From contig NZ_JAFCJK010000008.1 in the NCBI RefSeq assembly GCF_018131005.1, positions 248,001 to 312,000 on the forward strand: a stretch of 64,000 nt of DNA, written 5' to 3'. Made by a program: the position numbers and the translations under genes. This document shows, piece after piece, positions 55,755 through 64,000 of this stretch (within the stretch, counting starts at the first letter, position 1; every line of letters starts with the position of its first letter). A model generated the notes under the pieces. That model was not told the origin of the DNA and did not search any database. It worked only from the letters and a program-made list of their open reading frames with translations. Source of the stretch: Bradyrhizobium lablabi (GTDB lineage Bacteria > Pseudomonadota > Alphaproteobacteria > Rhizobiales > Xanthobacteraceae).

Positions 55755-56618
55755 ATGTCCATAGTCCTTGTCCAGGTGATCGTGGGGGGCCTCCTGCTCG
55801 GGGCCGTCTACGCGTTGTTCTCCTCCGGCCTGACGCTGGTGTGGGGGATGATGAACGTGGTCAATTTTGCCCACGGCGATTTCGTCATGCTCGGCATGTA
55901 CGTCGCCTACGTGGTTTACACGTTGTTCGGTGGCGGCCCGCTGTTCGGCGCGCCGCTCGCAACGCTGCTGCTCGCCACGCTCGGGGTTATTGTCTATTTC
56001 GGCCTGATCCGCGACATCATGAAGGGGCCGATGCTGGCGCAGATCCTCGGCACCTTCGGGCTGGCGCTGCTCTTGCGCTACTCCGTATTCTGGTGGTTTG
56101 GCGCCAATTTCCTGTCGCTGCCGGAAAATCTTGTCGGCGGCACGTTCGATATCTTAGGCATCCGCATCCAGGCCTCGCGACTGCTTGCGGGCGTCGTCGC
56201 GCTGCTGGTGACGCTCGGCCTCCATCTCTTGCTGACACGCTCGACGCTCGGCTCGCGGATGCTCGCGGTCGCCGAGGATTCGACGGCCGCGCAATTGATG
56301 GGCATTCGCCCCGACAGCATGCAGGCGATCGCCTGGGCGATCGCCGCCGGCGCCACCGGACTTGCCGGTGCGCTGATCGCCACGTTCTTCTATGTCGTGC
56401 CCACTGTCGGCGAGACCCTCGGCATCGTCGCCTTCGTCACCGTGTCGCTCGGCGGTTTCGGCAGCGTGCCGGGCGCGCTGATCGCGGGACTCCTGATCGG
56501 CGTGATCGAGTCGCTGTCCGGATACCTGATCGGCGCGATCTACAAGGACATGGTGGTCTACGCGCTGTTTCTCGGCTTCCTCTGGTTCAGGCCGCAGGGT
56601 CTGATGGGCAAGACGTGA
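55755..56618 (+). CDS. livH: ABC transporter permease LivH
   Basis: The 287-residue inner-membrane protein has about eight helices. VNFAHGDFVMLGMYVAY is the family block in the second helix, GSRMLAVAEDSTAAQLMGI is the loop that contacts the ATPases, and VSLGGFGSVPGALIAGLLIGVIESL is the conserved late segment. It forms the channel with LivM. It begins 82 bp after livK. Confidence 0.92.
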   Translation: MSIVLVQVIVGGLLLGAVYALFSSGLTLVWGMMNVVNFAHGDFVMLGMYVAYVVYTLFGGGPLFGAPLATLLLATLGVIVYFGLIRDIMKGPMLAQILGTFGLALLLRYSVFWWFGANFLSLPENLVGGTFDILGIRIQASRLLAGVVALLVTLGLHLLLTRSTLGSRMLAVAEDSTAAQLMGIRPDSMQAIAWAIAAGATGLAGALIATFFYVVPTVGETLGIVAFVTVSLGGFGSVPGALIAGLLIGVIESLSGYLIGAIYKDMVVYALFLGFLWFRPQGLMGKT

Positions 56619-57595
56619 TGCGCCGCTATCTCTGGCTCCTCATCGCGCTGGCAATCGTCATCGCTTACCCGTGGATTTTCTCCACTCCGTTCCAGCAGCG
56701 GCTCGGCGCGTTGGTCCTGCTTTATGCCATCGCGGCCTCGGCCTGGAACATCATCGGCGGCTATGCCGGCCAGGTCTCGGTCGGACATGTCGTGTTTTTC
56801 GGGTGTGGCGCTTATGCCGCGATGGGAGCGTATGCGCATTATGGCCTGTCGCCGCTGGTTGGAATACCGGTGGGTTTCGTCGCCAGCGTCGCGATATCAG
56901 CCGTGGTCGGTGTGCCAACGTTGCGGCTTTCCGGCCACTACTTCAGCATGGCGACGATCGCCGTCGCCGAGCTCGCGCGATTGATCGTGACCAACACCGA
57001 GTATCTGGGCGCTGCGGTGGGGCTGAGCGGCCCGACCGTGCCGCGCAACGTGTTCGATCTCTCCTTCATCTCGGCGCTGCCTTACTATTATCTCTTCCTT
57101 GCCGTCCTCGCGATCACGCTCCTGCTCACATGGTGGATGACCAACAACCGCATGGGCTTCTATCTGCGTGCGATCAAGGATTCCGAGCGCGCCGCGCGCT
57201 CGCTTGGCGCGCCGGCAAGCCGCACCAAGCTTTATGCCTATATGCTCAGTGCCGGCCTCACCAGCGTTGCCGGGGCGCTTTATGCGATGATGTTCGGCTT
57301 TGTCGATCCGGAATCCGGCCTCGGTATCCTGATCTCCGTGAAAATCCTTATCATGGCCGCGCTCGGCGGCGCGGGCCTGCTGTTAGGGCCGCTGGTCGGC
57401 GCGGCGATCCTGGTGCCGCTCGAGGAAATCTCCAACAGCCTGCTCGGCGGCAAGGGGGCCGGCCTGACCTTCGTCGTCTATGGCGCCATCATCGTGCTGA
57501 TCGCGCGCTTCCAGCCCGGTGGGCTTCTGGCGCTGGCCAACCGGCTCTGGGCGCAACGCAAGGCGCGCGAGAAGGGAGCATCCCATGCTCCTTGA
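56618..57595 (+). CDS. livM: ABC transporter permease LivM
   Basis: The ATG at 56618 overlaps the livH stop by one base. The 325-residue protein has about nine helices with LLYAIAASAWNIIGGYAGQVSVGHVVFFGCGAYAA, the LivM hallmark, RAIKDSERAARSLGAPASRTKLYAYMLSA as ATPase-contact loop and MAALGGAGLLLGPLVGAAIL near the end. It is the channel partner of LivH. Confidence 0.92.
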   Translation: MRRYLWLLIALAIVIAYPWIFSTPFQQRLGALVLLYAIAASAWNIIGGYAGQVSVGHVVFFGCGAYAAMGAYAHYGLSPLVGIPVGFVASVAISAVVGVPTLRLSGHYFSMATIAVAELARLIVTNTEYLGAAVGLSGPTVPRNVFDLSFISALPYYYLFLAVLAITLLLTWWMTNNRMGFYLRAIKDSERAARSLGAPASRTKLYAYMLSAGLTSVAGALYAMMFGFVDPESGLGILISVKILIMAALGGAGLLLGPLVGAAILVPLEEISNSLLGGKGAGLTFVVYGAIIVLIARFQPGGLLALANRLWAQRKAREKGASHAP

Positions 57596-58355
57596 GGCGC
57601 GCGAGATCACAAAGGCGTTCGGCAGCTTCAAGGCGGTGAACGCCGCGAGCGTCACGCTGGCGCAAGGCGACATCCTCGGCCTGATCGGCCCGAACGGTGC
57701 CGGCAAGTCGACCTTCTTCAATTGCCTGACCGGCGATCTTGCCGCGACCTCGGGCAGGGTGTTCTTCGAAGGCCACGACATCACCAATCTGTCGCCGGAG
57801 GCGAGGGCGCGGCTCGGACTGGCGCGCACGTTCCAGGTGCCGCAGACCTTCGAGGGCATGACGGTACTCGAGAACGTGATGATCGGCGCCTTTCTGCGCA
57901 CCTCGCATCGCGCCGAGGCCGAGGCGAAGGCCCGCGCGGTGCTGGCGCGCGTCGGCATGGAGCGGCTCGCGGCGGCGCCCGCACGCTCGCTCGGCACGCC
58001 CGGCCGCAAGCGGCTGGAGATCGCGCGCGCGCTCGCAACCGAGCCGAAGGTGCTGCTGCTCGACGAGGCGATGGCGGGGCTGACCCAACGCGAGGTTCAG
58101 CTTGCGATCGATCTCGTGCGCGACATCCATCGCTCGGGCGTCACGCTCGTGATCGTCGAACACATCATGGAAGTGATCATGTCGCTGGCGAGCCGCGTCA
58201 TGGTTTTTCACCAGGGCAAGGAGATCGCGCGCGGCACGCCGCAGGAGGTGACGTCCAACCCCGCCGTGATCGCCGCCTATCTCGGCACCCGCGCCGCCGC
58301 CAAGGTTGCCGCCGGCCACACGCCGATCGAGTTGATGGGCGGGCCCCCGACATGA
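57585..58355 (+). CDS. livG: ABC transporter ATP-binding protein LivG
   Basis: The start lies inside the end of livM (GGGAG upstream). The 256-residue ATPase has Walker A GPNGAGKST, Q-loop RTFQVPQTFEGMTV, Walker B VLLLDEAMAGL and a switch His in IVEHIMEVI. The ABC signature deviates: LGTPGRKRLEIARAL stands where LSxGQ is expected. A degenerate signature of this kind occurs, as far as I recall, in a LivG subgroup. It energises import with LivF. Confidence 0.92.
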   Translation: MLLEAREITKAFGSFKAVNAASVTLAQGDILGLIGPNGAGKSTFFNCLTGDLAATSGRVFFEGHDITNLSPEARARLGLARTFQVPQTFEGMTVLENVMIGAFLRTSHRAEAEAKARAVLARVGMERLAAAPARSLGTPGRKRLEIARALATEPKVLLLDEAMAGLTQREVQLAIDLVRDIHRSGVTLVIVEHIMEVIMSLASRVMVFHQGKEIARGTPQEVTSNPAVIAAYLGTRAAAKVAAGHTPIELMGGPPT

Positions 58356-59068
58356 CCGGCGCCTTGCTGAAGATCGAGCATCTCGAAGTACGCTACGGCG
58401 ATTTGATCGGCGTATCCGACGTGTCGCTGGAAGTGCCTCTGGGCAGCGTGGTGGCACTGCTCGGCTCCAATGGCGGCGGCAAGACCACGACACTGAACGC
58501 GATCGCCGGCCTCATTCCGGTGCACTCCGGCTCGATCAGCTTTGCTGGTGAAGAGATCGCGGGCGAGAGCGCATTCGCGATCGTGCGCAGGGGACTGGCG
58601 CTGTCGCCGGAGGGCTGGCGGCTGTTCGTGCAGCAGACCGTCGAGAACAATCTGTTGCTCGGCGCGACGCCGCTGCGCGACAAGGCCCGCATCAGGGCGC
58701 TGCTCGAGCGCGTCTACGATATCTTCCCGCGATTGAAGGAGCGCCGCACCCAGCGCGCCGGCACCATGTCCGGGGGTGAAAGGCAAATGCTCGCGGTCGG
58801 CCGCGCGCTGATGTGCGATCCGAAGCTCCTGATGCTGGACGAGCCGTCGCTCGGGCTCGCGCCGGCGGTCGTCGAGTCCATGTACGAGACCTTTGGCCGT
58901 CTGCACCGCGAGGGCCTGACGATTTTGCTTGCCGAGCAATCGATCGAACTCGCGCTGGAGGTGTCCGACTTTGCCACCGTGCTGCAGGTTGGCAAAAGCG
59001 TGTTGTCGGGGACGGCCGCCGCGCTTGCCGAGGATCCGCAGGTGCAGAAAGCCTATCTCGGCGCGTAG
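58352..59068 (+). CDS. livF: ABC transporter ATP-binding protein LivF
   Basis: It overlaps livG by 4 bp (ATGA). The 238-residue ATPase has Walker A GSNGGGKTT, the canonical signature MSGGERQMLAVGRAL, Walker B LLMLDEPSLGLAPAV and switch-loop LLAEQSIELAL, where a Gln replaces the usual His (E-Q), as is common in LivF. With LivG it forms the nucleotide-binding pair. It is the last gene of the operon; a repeat element follows. Confidence 0.93.
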   Translation: MTGALLKIEHLEVRYGDLIGVSDVSLEVPLGSVVALLGSNGGGKTTTLNAIAGLIPVHSGSISFAGEEIAGESAFAIVRRGLALSPEGWRLFVQQTVENNLLLGATPLRDKARIRALLERVYDIFPRLKERRTQRAGTMSGGERQMLAVGRALMCDPKLLMLDEPSLGLAPAVVESMYETFGRLHREGLTILLAEQSIELALEVSDFATVLQVGKSVLSGTAAALAEDPQVQKAYLGA

Positions 59069-59110
59069 AGCGTGATGAGATCAAGTCGAGTAGCAACCGC
59101 GAAGGAATTG

Positions 59111-59261
59111 CGCTCCCTCTCCCCGTACTTGCGGGGAGAGGGTTGGGGTGAGGGGCCGCCTCCGCGTAAACGGCGACAGAAGAATCCGCGGAAGGCTCCC
59201 CCTCACCCGGAACGCATCTTACGATGCGTTCCGACCTCTCCCCGCAGGCGGGGCGAGGTGC
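59111..59261. repeat. Composite palindromic repeat (CTCTCCCC-type)
   Basis: The left part has CTCTCCCCGTACTTGCGGGG followed by AGAGGGTTGGGGTGAGGGG. The right part repeats it inverted, CCCCTCACCC then ACCTCTCCCCGCAGGCGGGG, with an inner hairpin GGAACGCATCTTACGATGCG. The full unit can form one long cruciform. Elements with these words are frequent between genes in Bradyrhizobium and other high-GC bacteria, by memory. Confidence 0.7.
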
Positions 59262-59334
59262 AAGGAGCCAGCAGCTGAACCGATTCACCTGACTTCATCC
59301 CACTCTAGATGGTGCCGAGTGCGAGCAGCTCGCG

Positions 59335-59465
59335 ACAAAATTGCAAAACAATTTTGCGCGGAAGCGACGACTTGTCCGCCGAAGCCTCGGCGTAGGCGGA
59401 AGCAACCCATTGCGGCCGACGTTCGCGGGGCGCGATGGATTGCTTCGCTTGCGCCCGCAATGACG
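59335..59465. repeat. Second intergenic repeat
   Basis: It begins with an inverted repeat (AAAATTGCAAAACAATTTT) and ends GATGGATTGCTTCGCTTGCG then CCCGCAATGACGGGA. The ending is familiar from many alphaproteobacterial intergenic repeats. It abuts the end of the pump gene. Confidence 0.5.
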
Positions 59466-59537
59466 GGATACACCGACGCCTTACGCGATCTTCCGTACAC
59501 CGTCGCGAAACACCGCCGCTGAGCCGACGGACTCAAC

Positions 59538-62500
59538 TCATTCGGCGGCTTCCTTGACCGGGCGCTCTTCGCCTTCATGCGCGTCGTCGTCGGCGCGCGG
59601 CGACCGGCCCCAATTCGCGAATGCGTTGGAAAGGCGGTCGAGGTAGAGATAGACCACGGGCGTCGTGAACAGTGTCAGCGCCTGGCTGACGATCAGGCCG
59701 CCGACCATGGCGTAGCCGAGCGGCTGGCGGATCTCCGAACCGGTACCGGTGCCGAGCATCAGCGGCACGCCGCCGAGCAGGGCTGCCATCGTCGTCATCA
59801 TGATCGGGCGGAAGCGCAGCAGCGCCGCCTGGCGGATCGCAGCTTCCGGCTCCAGGTGCTCGTCGCGTTCGGCCGCGATCGCGAAGTCGACCATCATGAT
59901 GCCGTTCTTCTTCACGATGCCGATCAGGAGGATGATGCCGATCAGCGCGATCAGGCTGAAGTCGAAGCCGGCTGCCATCAGAATCGCAAGCGCGCCGACG
60001 CCGGCCGATGGCAACGTCGACAGGATCGTGATCGGGTGGATGTAGCTTTCGTAGAGGATGCCGAGGATCAAATACACCACCACGAGCGCCGCGAGGATCA
60101 GGAGCGGCACGGTGCCCAGCGACTGCTGGAATGCCTGCGCGGTGCCCTGGAAGCTCGAATTCAGCGTCGGGGGCGCGCCGAGCTCGACCATGGCCTTTTG
60201 GACGGCCTCCGTCGCCTGGCCGAGCGCAACGCCCTGGGCGAGGTTGAACGAGATGGTGATCGCCGGGAACTGGCCCTGGTGGCTGATCGAGAGCGGCCGC
60301 ACCGGCACGCTGGTCCAGGTCGCGAATGTCGCGATCGGCACCTGTTCACCGGTCAGCGGCGACTTGATGTAGATTTTGTTCAGCGTGTCGATCGCGCCCT
60401 GCAACTCCGGCAGTACTTCGAGGATCACGTGATAGCTGTTGAGCTGGGTGAAGTATTGCGTCACCTGGCGCTGGCCGAACGCATCGTAGAGCGTGTCGTC
60501 GATCAGTTGCGGCTGGATGCCGTAGCGCGAGGCGGTATCGCGGTTGATCTTCAATTCGAGGGTCGTGCCGTTGGTCTGCTGGTCGGTCGCGACATCGCGT
60601 AGCTGCGGCAGCGTCTGCATCCTGGCGAGAATCTTCGGCGCCCATTCATTCAGCTCGGCAAGATTGGCGTCCTGCAGCGTGAATTCGAACTGGGTACGGG
60701 TCGGGCGGCCGCCGAGGCGGACGTCCTGCGCCGCCTGCATGTACAGGCGGGCACCCTCGACCTTCTCGAGCTTCGGCCGCAGCCGGGCGATGATCTGCTG
60801 CGCGCTCGCGTCGCGTTGGTCCCGCGGCTTCAGCGTGATGTACATGCTGCCGTTGTTGCCGGCGCGTCCGCTGCCGCCGATCGCCATCGCGACCGAGGCC
60901 ACGGCGGGATCCTGCATCACGATCTGGCCGAGCGCCTCCTGCTTGCGCTTCATGTCGATGAAGGAGATGTCCTGATTGGCCTCCGCGGTCGCGGTGATCA
61001 AACCGACGTCCTGTTGCGGGAAAAAGCCCTTCGGAATGATCACGAACAGGTAGACCGAGAGAGCGAGCGTCGCGAAGAACACCATCAGCGTGGTGAACTT
61101 CCAGCGAAGGGCGAGGTCAAGGCCGCGCTGATAGGCGCGCAGCATCGCCTCGAAGCCGCGCTCGCTCAGCTGATAGAACCGGCCGTGTTTCTCCTCGCTG
61201 TGGGCGCGCAGGAAGCGCGACGCCATCATAGGGGTCAGCGTCAGCGAAACGACCATCGAGACGAAGATCGTCATCGCCAGCACGACCGCGAATTCGCGGA
61301 ACAGGCGGCCGATAATGCCGCCCATCAAGAGCAGCGGGATCAGCACCGCGACCAGCGAAATCGAGATCGAGACGATGGTGAAGCCGATTTCACTGGAACC
61401 TCTGAACGCGGCCGCGAGCGGCCTTTCGCCGTCCTCGATGTAGCGGCTGATGTTCTCCAGCATCACGATCGCGTCGTCGACGACGAAACCGACTGCGATC
61501 GTCAGCGCCATCAGCGACAGATTGTCGAGCGTATAGCCGAACACCCACATCAGCGCGCAGGCGCCGAGCAGCGCCAGCGGCACCGTGACGGCGGGAATCA
61601 CCGTCGCCCAGAAGCTGCGCAGGAAGATGAAGATCACCATCACGACCAGGCAAATGGTCAGGAGCAGGGTGAACTGAACGTCCTCGACCGCGGCGCGGAT
61701 GGTGGTGGTGCGGTCAGAGATCACCTCGATCTTGATCGCCGGCGGGATCGCCGCGACGAGGCGCGGCAGCGTCGCCTTGATCTTGTCGACGGTTTCGATG
61801 ACGTTGGCGCCCGGCTGCTTGAATACGACCAGGAACACGCCGCGCTTGCCGTTGGCCCAGGCCGCCTGCTTGGCATCCTCGGGGCCGGTCACGGCCTGGC
61901 CAATATCGCGGATTCTTAAGGGTCCACCGTTGCGATACGCGATGATGATGTCGTTCCAGGGATCGGCCTTGAGCAACTGATCGTTGGCGTAGATCGTGTA
62001 GGCGCGGGTATCGCCGTCGATATTGCCCTTCGGGCTGTCGACGGTCGCGATCGCGATCGCCGAACGCACGTCCTCCAGCGACAGGCCCTTGGCGACGAGC
62101 TTGCCCGGATCGATCTGGACGCGGACTGACGGCTTCTGTTGGCCGCCGATAATAACCTGGGCGACGCCCGAAATCTGGCTGATCTGCTGGGCGAGCTGCG
62201 CGTCCACGGAATCGCTGACGGTGGTCAGCGGCAGCGTGTCCGAGGTCGCAGACAGGAGCAGGATCGGCGAGTCCGCCGGGTTGACCTTGCGATAGGTCGG
62301 CGGCGAGGGAAGGTTCTTCGGCAACTGGCCGCTGGCGGCGTTGATGGCGGACTGCACGTCGTTGGCGGCGCCGTCGATGCTGCGGTTGAGATCGAACTGG
62401 ATGGTGATCGACGACGTGCCGAGATAGCTCGTCGAGGTCATCTGCGCGATGCCGGGGATCTGGGCGAATTGTCGCTCCAGCGGTTGCGCCACCGAGGTCG

Positions 62501-62684
62501 CCATTGTCTCCGGGCTGCCGCCCGGCAACGACGCGGTGATCTGGATGGTGGGGAAGTCGACCTGCGGCAACGGCGCCACCGGGAGCAGCGGGTAGGCGAC
62601 GAGGCCGACAAACAGAATGCCCGCCATCAGCAGCGAGGTGCCGATGGGATAGCGAATGAATGGTGCGGAAACTCCCTCGCTCAT
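59538..62684 (-). CDS. RND multidrug efflux pump, inner-membrane transporter (MdtB/MdtC-like)
   Basis: The 1048-residue transporter has the HAE-1 architecture: helix 1 YPIGTSLLMAGILFVGLVAYPLLPVAPLPQVDFPTI, two large periplasmic loops, helices 2-6 with VGFVVDDAIVMLENISRYIEDG (the proton-relay aspartates), and helices 7-12 with a second repeat ending PLGYAMVGGLIVSQALTLFTTPVVYLYLDRL. The MdtB/C subfamily is suggested by the short PLPQVDFPTIQITASLPGGSPETMA opening. It exports drugs or detergents by proton antiport. Its ATG overlaps the fusion-protein stop by 4 bp. No outer-membrane factor gene is in the operon. Confidence 0.93.
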   Translation of the reverse strand: MSEGVSAPFIRYPIGTSLLMAGILFVGLVAYPLLPVAPLPQVDFPTIQITASLPGGSPETMATSVAQPLERQFAQIPGIAQMTSTSYLGTSSITIQFDLNRSIDGAANDVQSAINAASGQLPKNLPSPPTYRKVNPADSPILLLSATSDTLPLTTVSDSVDAQLAQQISQISGVAQVIIGGQQKPSVRVQIDPGKLVAKGLSLEDVRSAIAIATVDSPKGNIDGDTRAYTIYANDQLLKADPWNDIIIAYRNGGPLRIRDIGQAVTGPEDAKQAAWANGKRGVFLVVFKQPGANVIETVDKIKATLPRLVAAIPPAIKIEVISDRTTTIRAAVEDVQFTLLLTICLVVMVIFIFLRSFWATVIPAVTVPLALLGACALMWVFGYTLDNLSLMALTIAVGFVVDDAIVMLENISRYIEDGERPLAAAFRGSSEIGFTIVSISISLVAVLIPLLLMGGIIGRLFREFAVVLAMTIFVSMVVSLTLTPMMASRFLRAHSEEKHGRFYQLSERGFEAMLRAYQRGLDLALRWKFTTLMVFFATLALSVYLFVIIPKGFFPQQDVGLITATAEANQDISFIDMKRKQEALGQIVMQDPAVASVAMAIGGSGRAGNNGSMYITLKPRDQRDASAQQIIARLRPKLEKVEGARLYMQAAQDVRLGGRPTRTQFEFTLQDANLAELNEWAPKILARMQTLPQLRDVATDQQTNGTTLELKINRDTASRYGIQPQLIDDTLYDAFGQRQVTQYFTQLNSYHVILEVLPELQGAIDTLNKIYIKSPLTGEQVPIATFATWTSVPVRPLSISHQGQFPAITISFNLAQGVALGQATEAVQKAMVELGAPPTLNSSFQGTAQAFQQSLGTVPLLILAALVVVYLILGILYESYIHPITILSTLPSAGVGALAILMAAGFDFSLIALIGIILLIGIVKKNGIMMVDFAIAAERDEHLEPEAAIRQAALLRFRPIMMTTMAALLGGVPLMLGTGTGSEIRQPLGYAMVGGLIVSQALTLFTTPVVYLYLDRLSNAFANWGRSPRADDDAHEGEERPVKEAAE

Positions 62685-63850
62685 TCCTGGCTGACCTTCG
62701 ACTGGGCCTGATCCGAACTCGCCACCGCCGTCGTCACCAGCGTGCCGGGCGAGACCTTGTACTGGCCTGAAACGATCACCTGCTGGCCCGGCGTCAGGCC
62801 CTCATCGATCACCGACTTGCCGTCGATCGACTGGCTCACCTTGATCTTGCGAAGCTCGGCCTTGTTATCCTGATTGACGGTAAAGGCGTAAAGGCCATTG
62901 GTGCCGTGCTGGACCGCGTCGTCGGGAACGACGGTCGCGTCCTTCAGCGTCCGGACCAAAAGCCGGGTCGAGACCGACTGACCGGGCCACAGCGCATGGT
63001 CCTTGTTGTCAAAAACCCCCTTCAGCCGAATAGTTCCACTCGTCGTGTCGACCTGATTGTTGATCAGCGCCAGCGTGCCGGTGGACAGCACCCGCTTGCC
63101 GTCGGTCGTGAGCGCAATGGTCTTGGGCGGCGCCACCGCCAGCGCCGCTTTGATGTCGGGCAACTGGTCCTCGGGCGCGGTGAAGATCACCGCGATCGGC
63201 TCGATCTGGGCGATCGAGACGATGCCGGTCTGGGTTGCGGCGTTGACGATGTTGCCGATATCGACCTGGCGCAGGCCGGCGACGCCAGAGATCGGGGCCT
63301 TGATGGTGGCGTAATCGAGCTGGGTCTGCGCGTTAAAGATCGCCGCGTCATCGGAAGTGATCTGGGCCGTCAATTGCGCGACGGTCGAGCGCTGGGTGTC
63401 GGTCTGCTGGCGCGTGGCGAATTCGCCGAGCCTCGTGTAGCGCTGCAGGTCGAGGTTGGCGTTGGCGAGATTGGCCTCGTCCTGGGCCTTCTTGGCCTTC
63501 GCCTGATCGAGCACGGCCTGGAACGGCCGCGGATCGATCTCGACCAGCGTGTCACCTTCCTTGACGAACTGGCCTTCCTGGAAGGCGATCTTGATGATCT
63601 GGCCGTCGACCCGTGTGCGCACCTGGACGGTGTTGAAGCCCTGCACGGTGCCGAGGCCGGTGAGGTAGACCGGGAAATCGGCCTTCTCGACCGGCGCGAT
63701 CTTTACAGGGACCGGGGGCCGGGCGGCGGCGCGTTTCTCGGCGGCCTCGGCGGCCCGCTTGTTGCCCTCGTATTTCTGCCAGCCAAAGTAGCCCGCTGCG
63801 CCGATCGCAGCGATCAGCAAAACCCAACCGATGGTTCGTGACTTGGACAT
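62681..63850 (-). CDS. RND efflux membrane fusion protein (MdtA/HlyD-like)
   Basis: The 389-residue protein has an N-terminal anchor helix (TIGWVLLIAAIGAAGYFGW), the barrel-sandwich halves VQVRTRVDGQIIKIAFQEGQFVKEGDTL and APISGVAGLRQVDIGNIVN, an alpha hairpin between them, and a beta-barrel domain with PDDAVQHGTNGLYAFTVNQDNKAELRKIKV. It links the pump to an outer-membrane channel. It is the first gene of the operon, and the promoter region with an inverted repeat lies just upstream. Confidence 0.92.
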   Translation of the reverse strand: MSKSRTIGWVLLIAAIGAAGYFGWQKYEGNKRAAEAAEKRAAARPPVPVKIAPVEKADFPVYLTGLGTVQGFNTVQVRTRVDGQIIKIAFQEGQFVKEGDTLVEIDPRPFQAVLDQAKAKKAQDEANLANANLDLQRYTRLGEFATRQQTDTQRSTVAQLTAQITSDDAAIFNAQTQLDYATIKAPISGVAGLRQVDIGNIVNAATQTGIVSIAQIEPIAVIFTAPEDQLPDIKAALAVAPPKTIALTTDGKRVLSTGTLALINNQVDTTSGTIRLKGVFDNKDHALWPGQSVSTRLLVRTLKDATVVPDDAVQHGTNGLYAFTVNQDNKAELRKIKVSQSIDGKSVIDEGLTPGQQVIVSGQYKVSPGTLVTTAVASSDQAQSKVSQE

Positions 63851-63910
63851 GCGGGCTCTTGGGTTGAACGAACAATAATGGGTGATCGAAACCGTTCCCA
63901 GACCTTGCGC

Positions 63911-63946
63911 ATATAGTATGTGTGCACTTTATATGTAAACACACTA
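63911..63946 (-). promoter_or_regulatory. Promoter/operator of the RND efflux operon
   Basis: On the minus strand TTTACA (around 63939-63934) and TATATG (around 63915-63910) are 18 bp apart and could be the -35 and -10 boxes. The region is also an imperfect inverted repeat, AGTATGTGTGCAC against GTAAACACACTA, centred on TTTATAT. That suits a TetR-type repressor as found at other RND operons; its gene may lie beyond the window edge. Both assignments are by eye. Confidence 0.5.
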
Positions 63947-64000
63947 AGGCTTGAGAATCCTAAACATTTGGAAAGGTTTAGGGCCAGAAACAAACGGAAA

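Larger units (their letters stand above)
59069..59537. other. Repeat-filled intergenic region between livF and the RND pump
   Basis: The 469-bp gap holds no credible gene. It contains two repeat elements, at 59111-59261 and 59335-59465, listed separately. Both lie between convergent genes. Confidence 0.6.

Noticed and set aside
1-64000. CRISPR arrays, rRNA genes, intact insertion sequences, integrases or prophage genes
   Set aside because: No regularly spaced direct repeats, rRNA sequence, transposase or recombinase motif was seen.

Overview
The window reads as chromosomal DNA of a high-GC alphaproteobacterium, most likely Bradyrhizobium or a close relative. The evidence is an acpXL-type cluster for very-long-chain fatty acids of lipid A, dense G+C-rich coding, and intergenic repeats of a kind common in that genus. 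The assignment is inferred from content; no search was run. I count 53 protein genes or gene remnants, one tRNA gene, and several dispersed repeats, terminators and candidate operators. Many genes begin with GTG or TTG, so starts were chosen from ribosome-binding sites and domain boundaries.

Layout. 0-4.3 kb: the end of a MobA-like nucleotidyltransferase, two small exported proteins, a quinone oxidoreductase, and a MotA/MotB stator pair. 4.4-11.1 kb: two tandem Kup potassium transporters, a rhodanese, a class I aminotransferase and a PotF-like binding protein with no permease beside it. 11.3-15.5 kb (minus strand): acpXL-fabZXL-fabF2XL-fabF1XL-lpxXL, which builds and attaches the C26-C28 hydroxy acyl chain of lipid A; the fabF2XL product looks like a catalytically dead, chain-length-factor-type ketosynthase. 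15.8-21.9 kb: small membrane protein, ParB-like protein, MgtC, AhpD-like protein, HerA-type ATPase and an MFS exporter. 22.0-26.4 kb: extradiol dioxygenase behind a perfect palindrome, a cytochrome P450, and a SoxC/SoxD-like sulfite or sulfane dehydrogenase. 26.4-31.0 kb: acyltransferase, amino-acid permease, GlxR-type reductase and a Sel1-repeat protein.

31.0-49.0 kb is the most distinctive block: a complete type II secretion system (gspD divergent from gspEFGHIJKLM plus a GspC/N-like gene), then an EfeO/EfeM-type imelysin protein with a MauG-like dihaem peroxidase, and two phosphoesterases of the phospholipase C/acid phosphatase family, which are plausible secretion substrates. The second phosphoesterase has lost its signal peptide and N-terminal metal-binding segment. 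Its reading frame is joined to the tail of a second dihaem peroxidase, which is the scar of a recombination or deletion event.

49.0-54.4 kb looks acquired: a stand-alone three-domain adenylation-carrier-reductase enzyme (1001 aa), a gene-poor stretch, a tRNA-Gln(CUG) gene and a small unknown protein. 54.4-59.1 kb is a complete branched-chain amino-acid-type ABC transporter (livKHMGF order), followed by a repeat-rich intergenic region. 59.5-63.9 kb is an RND efflux operon (membrane fusion protein then pump) with a promoter/operator-like inverted repeat upstream.
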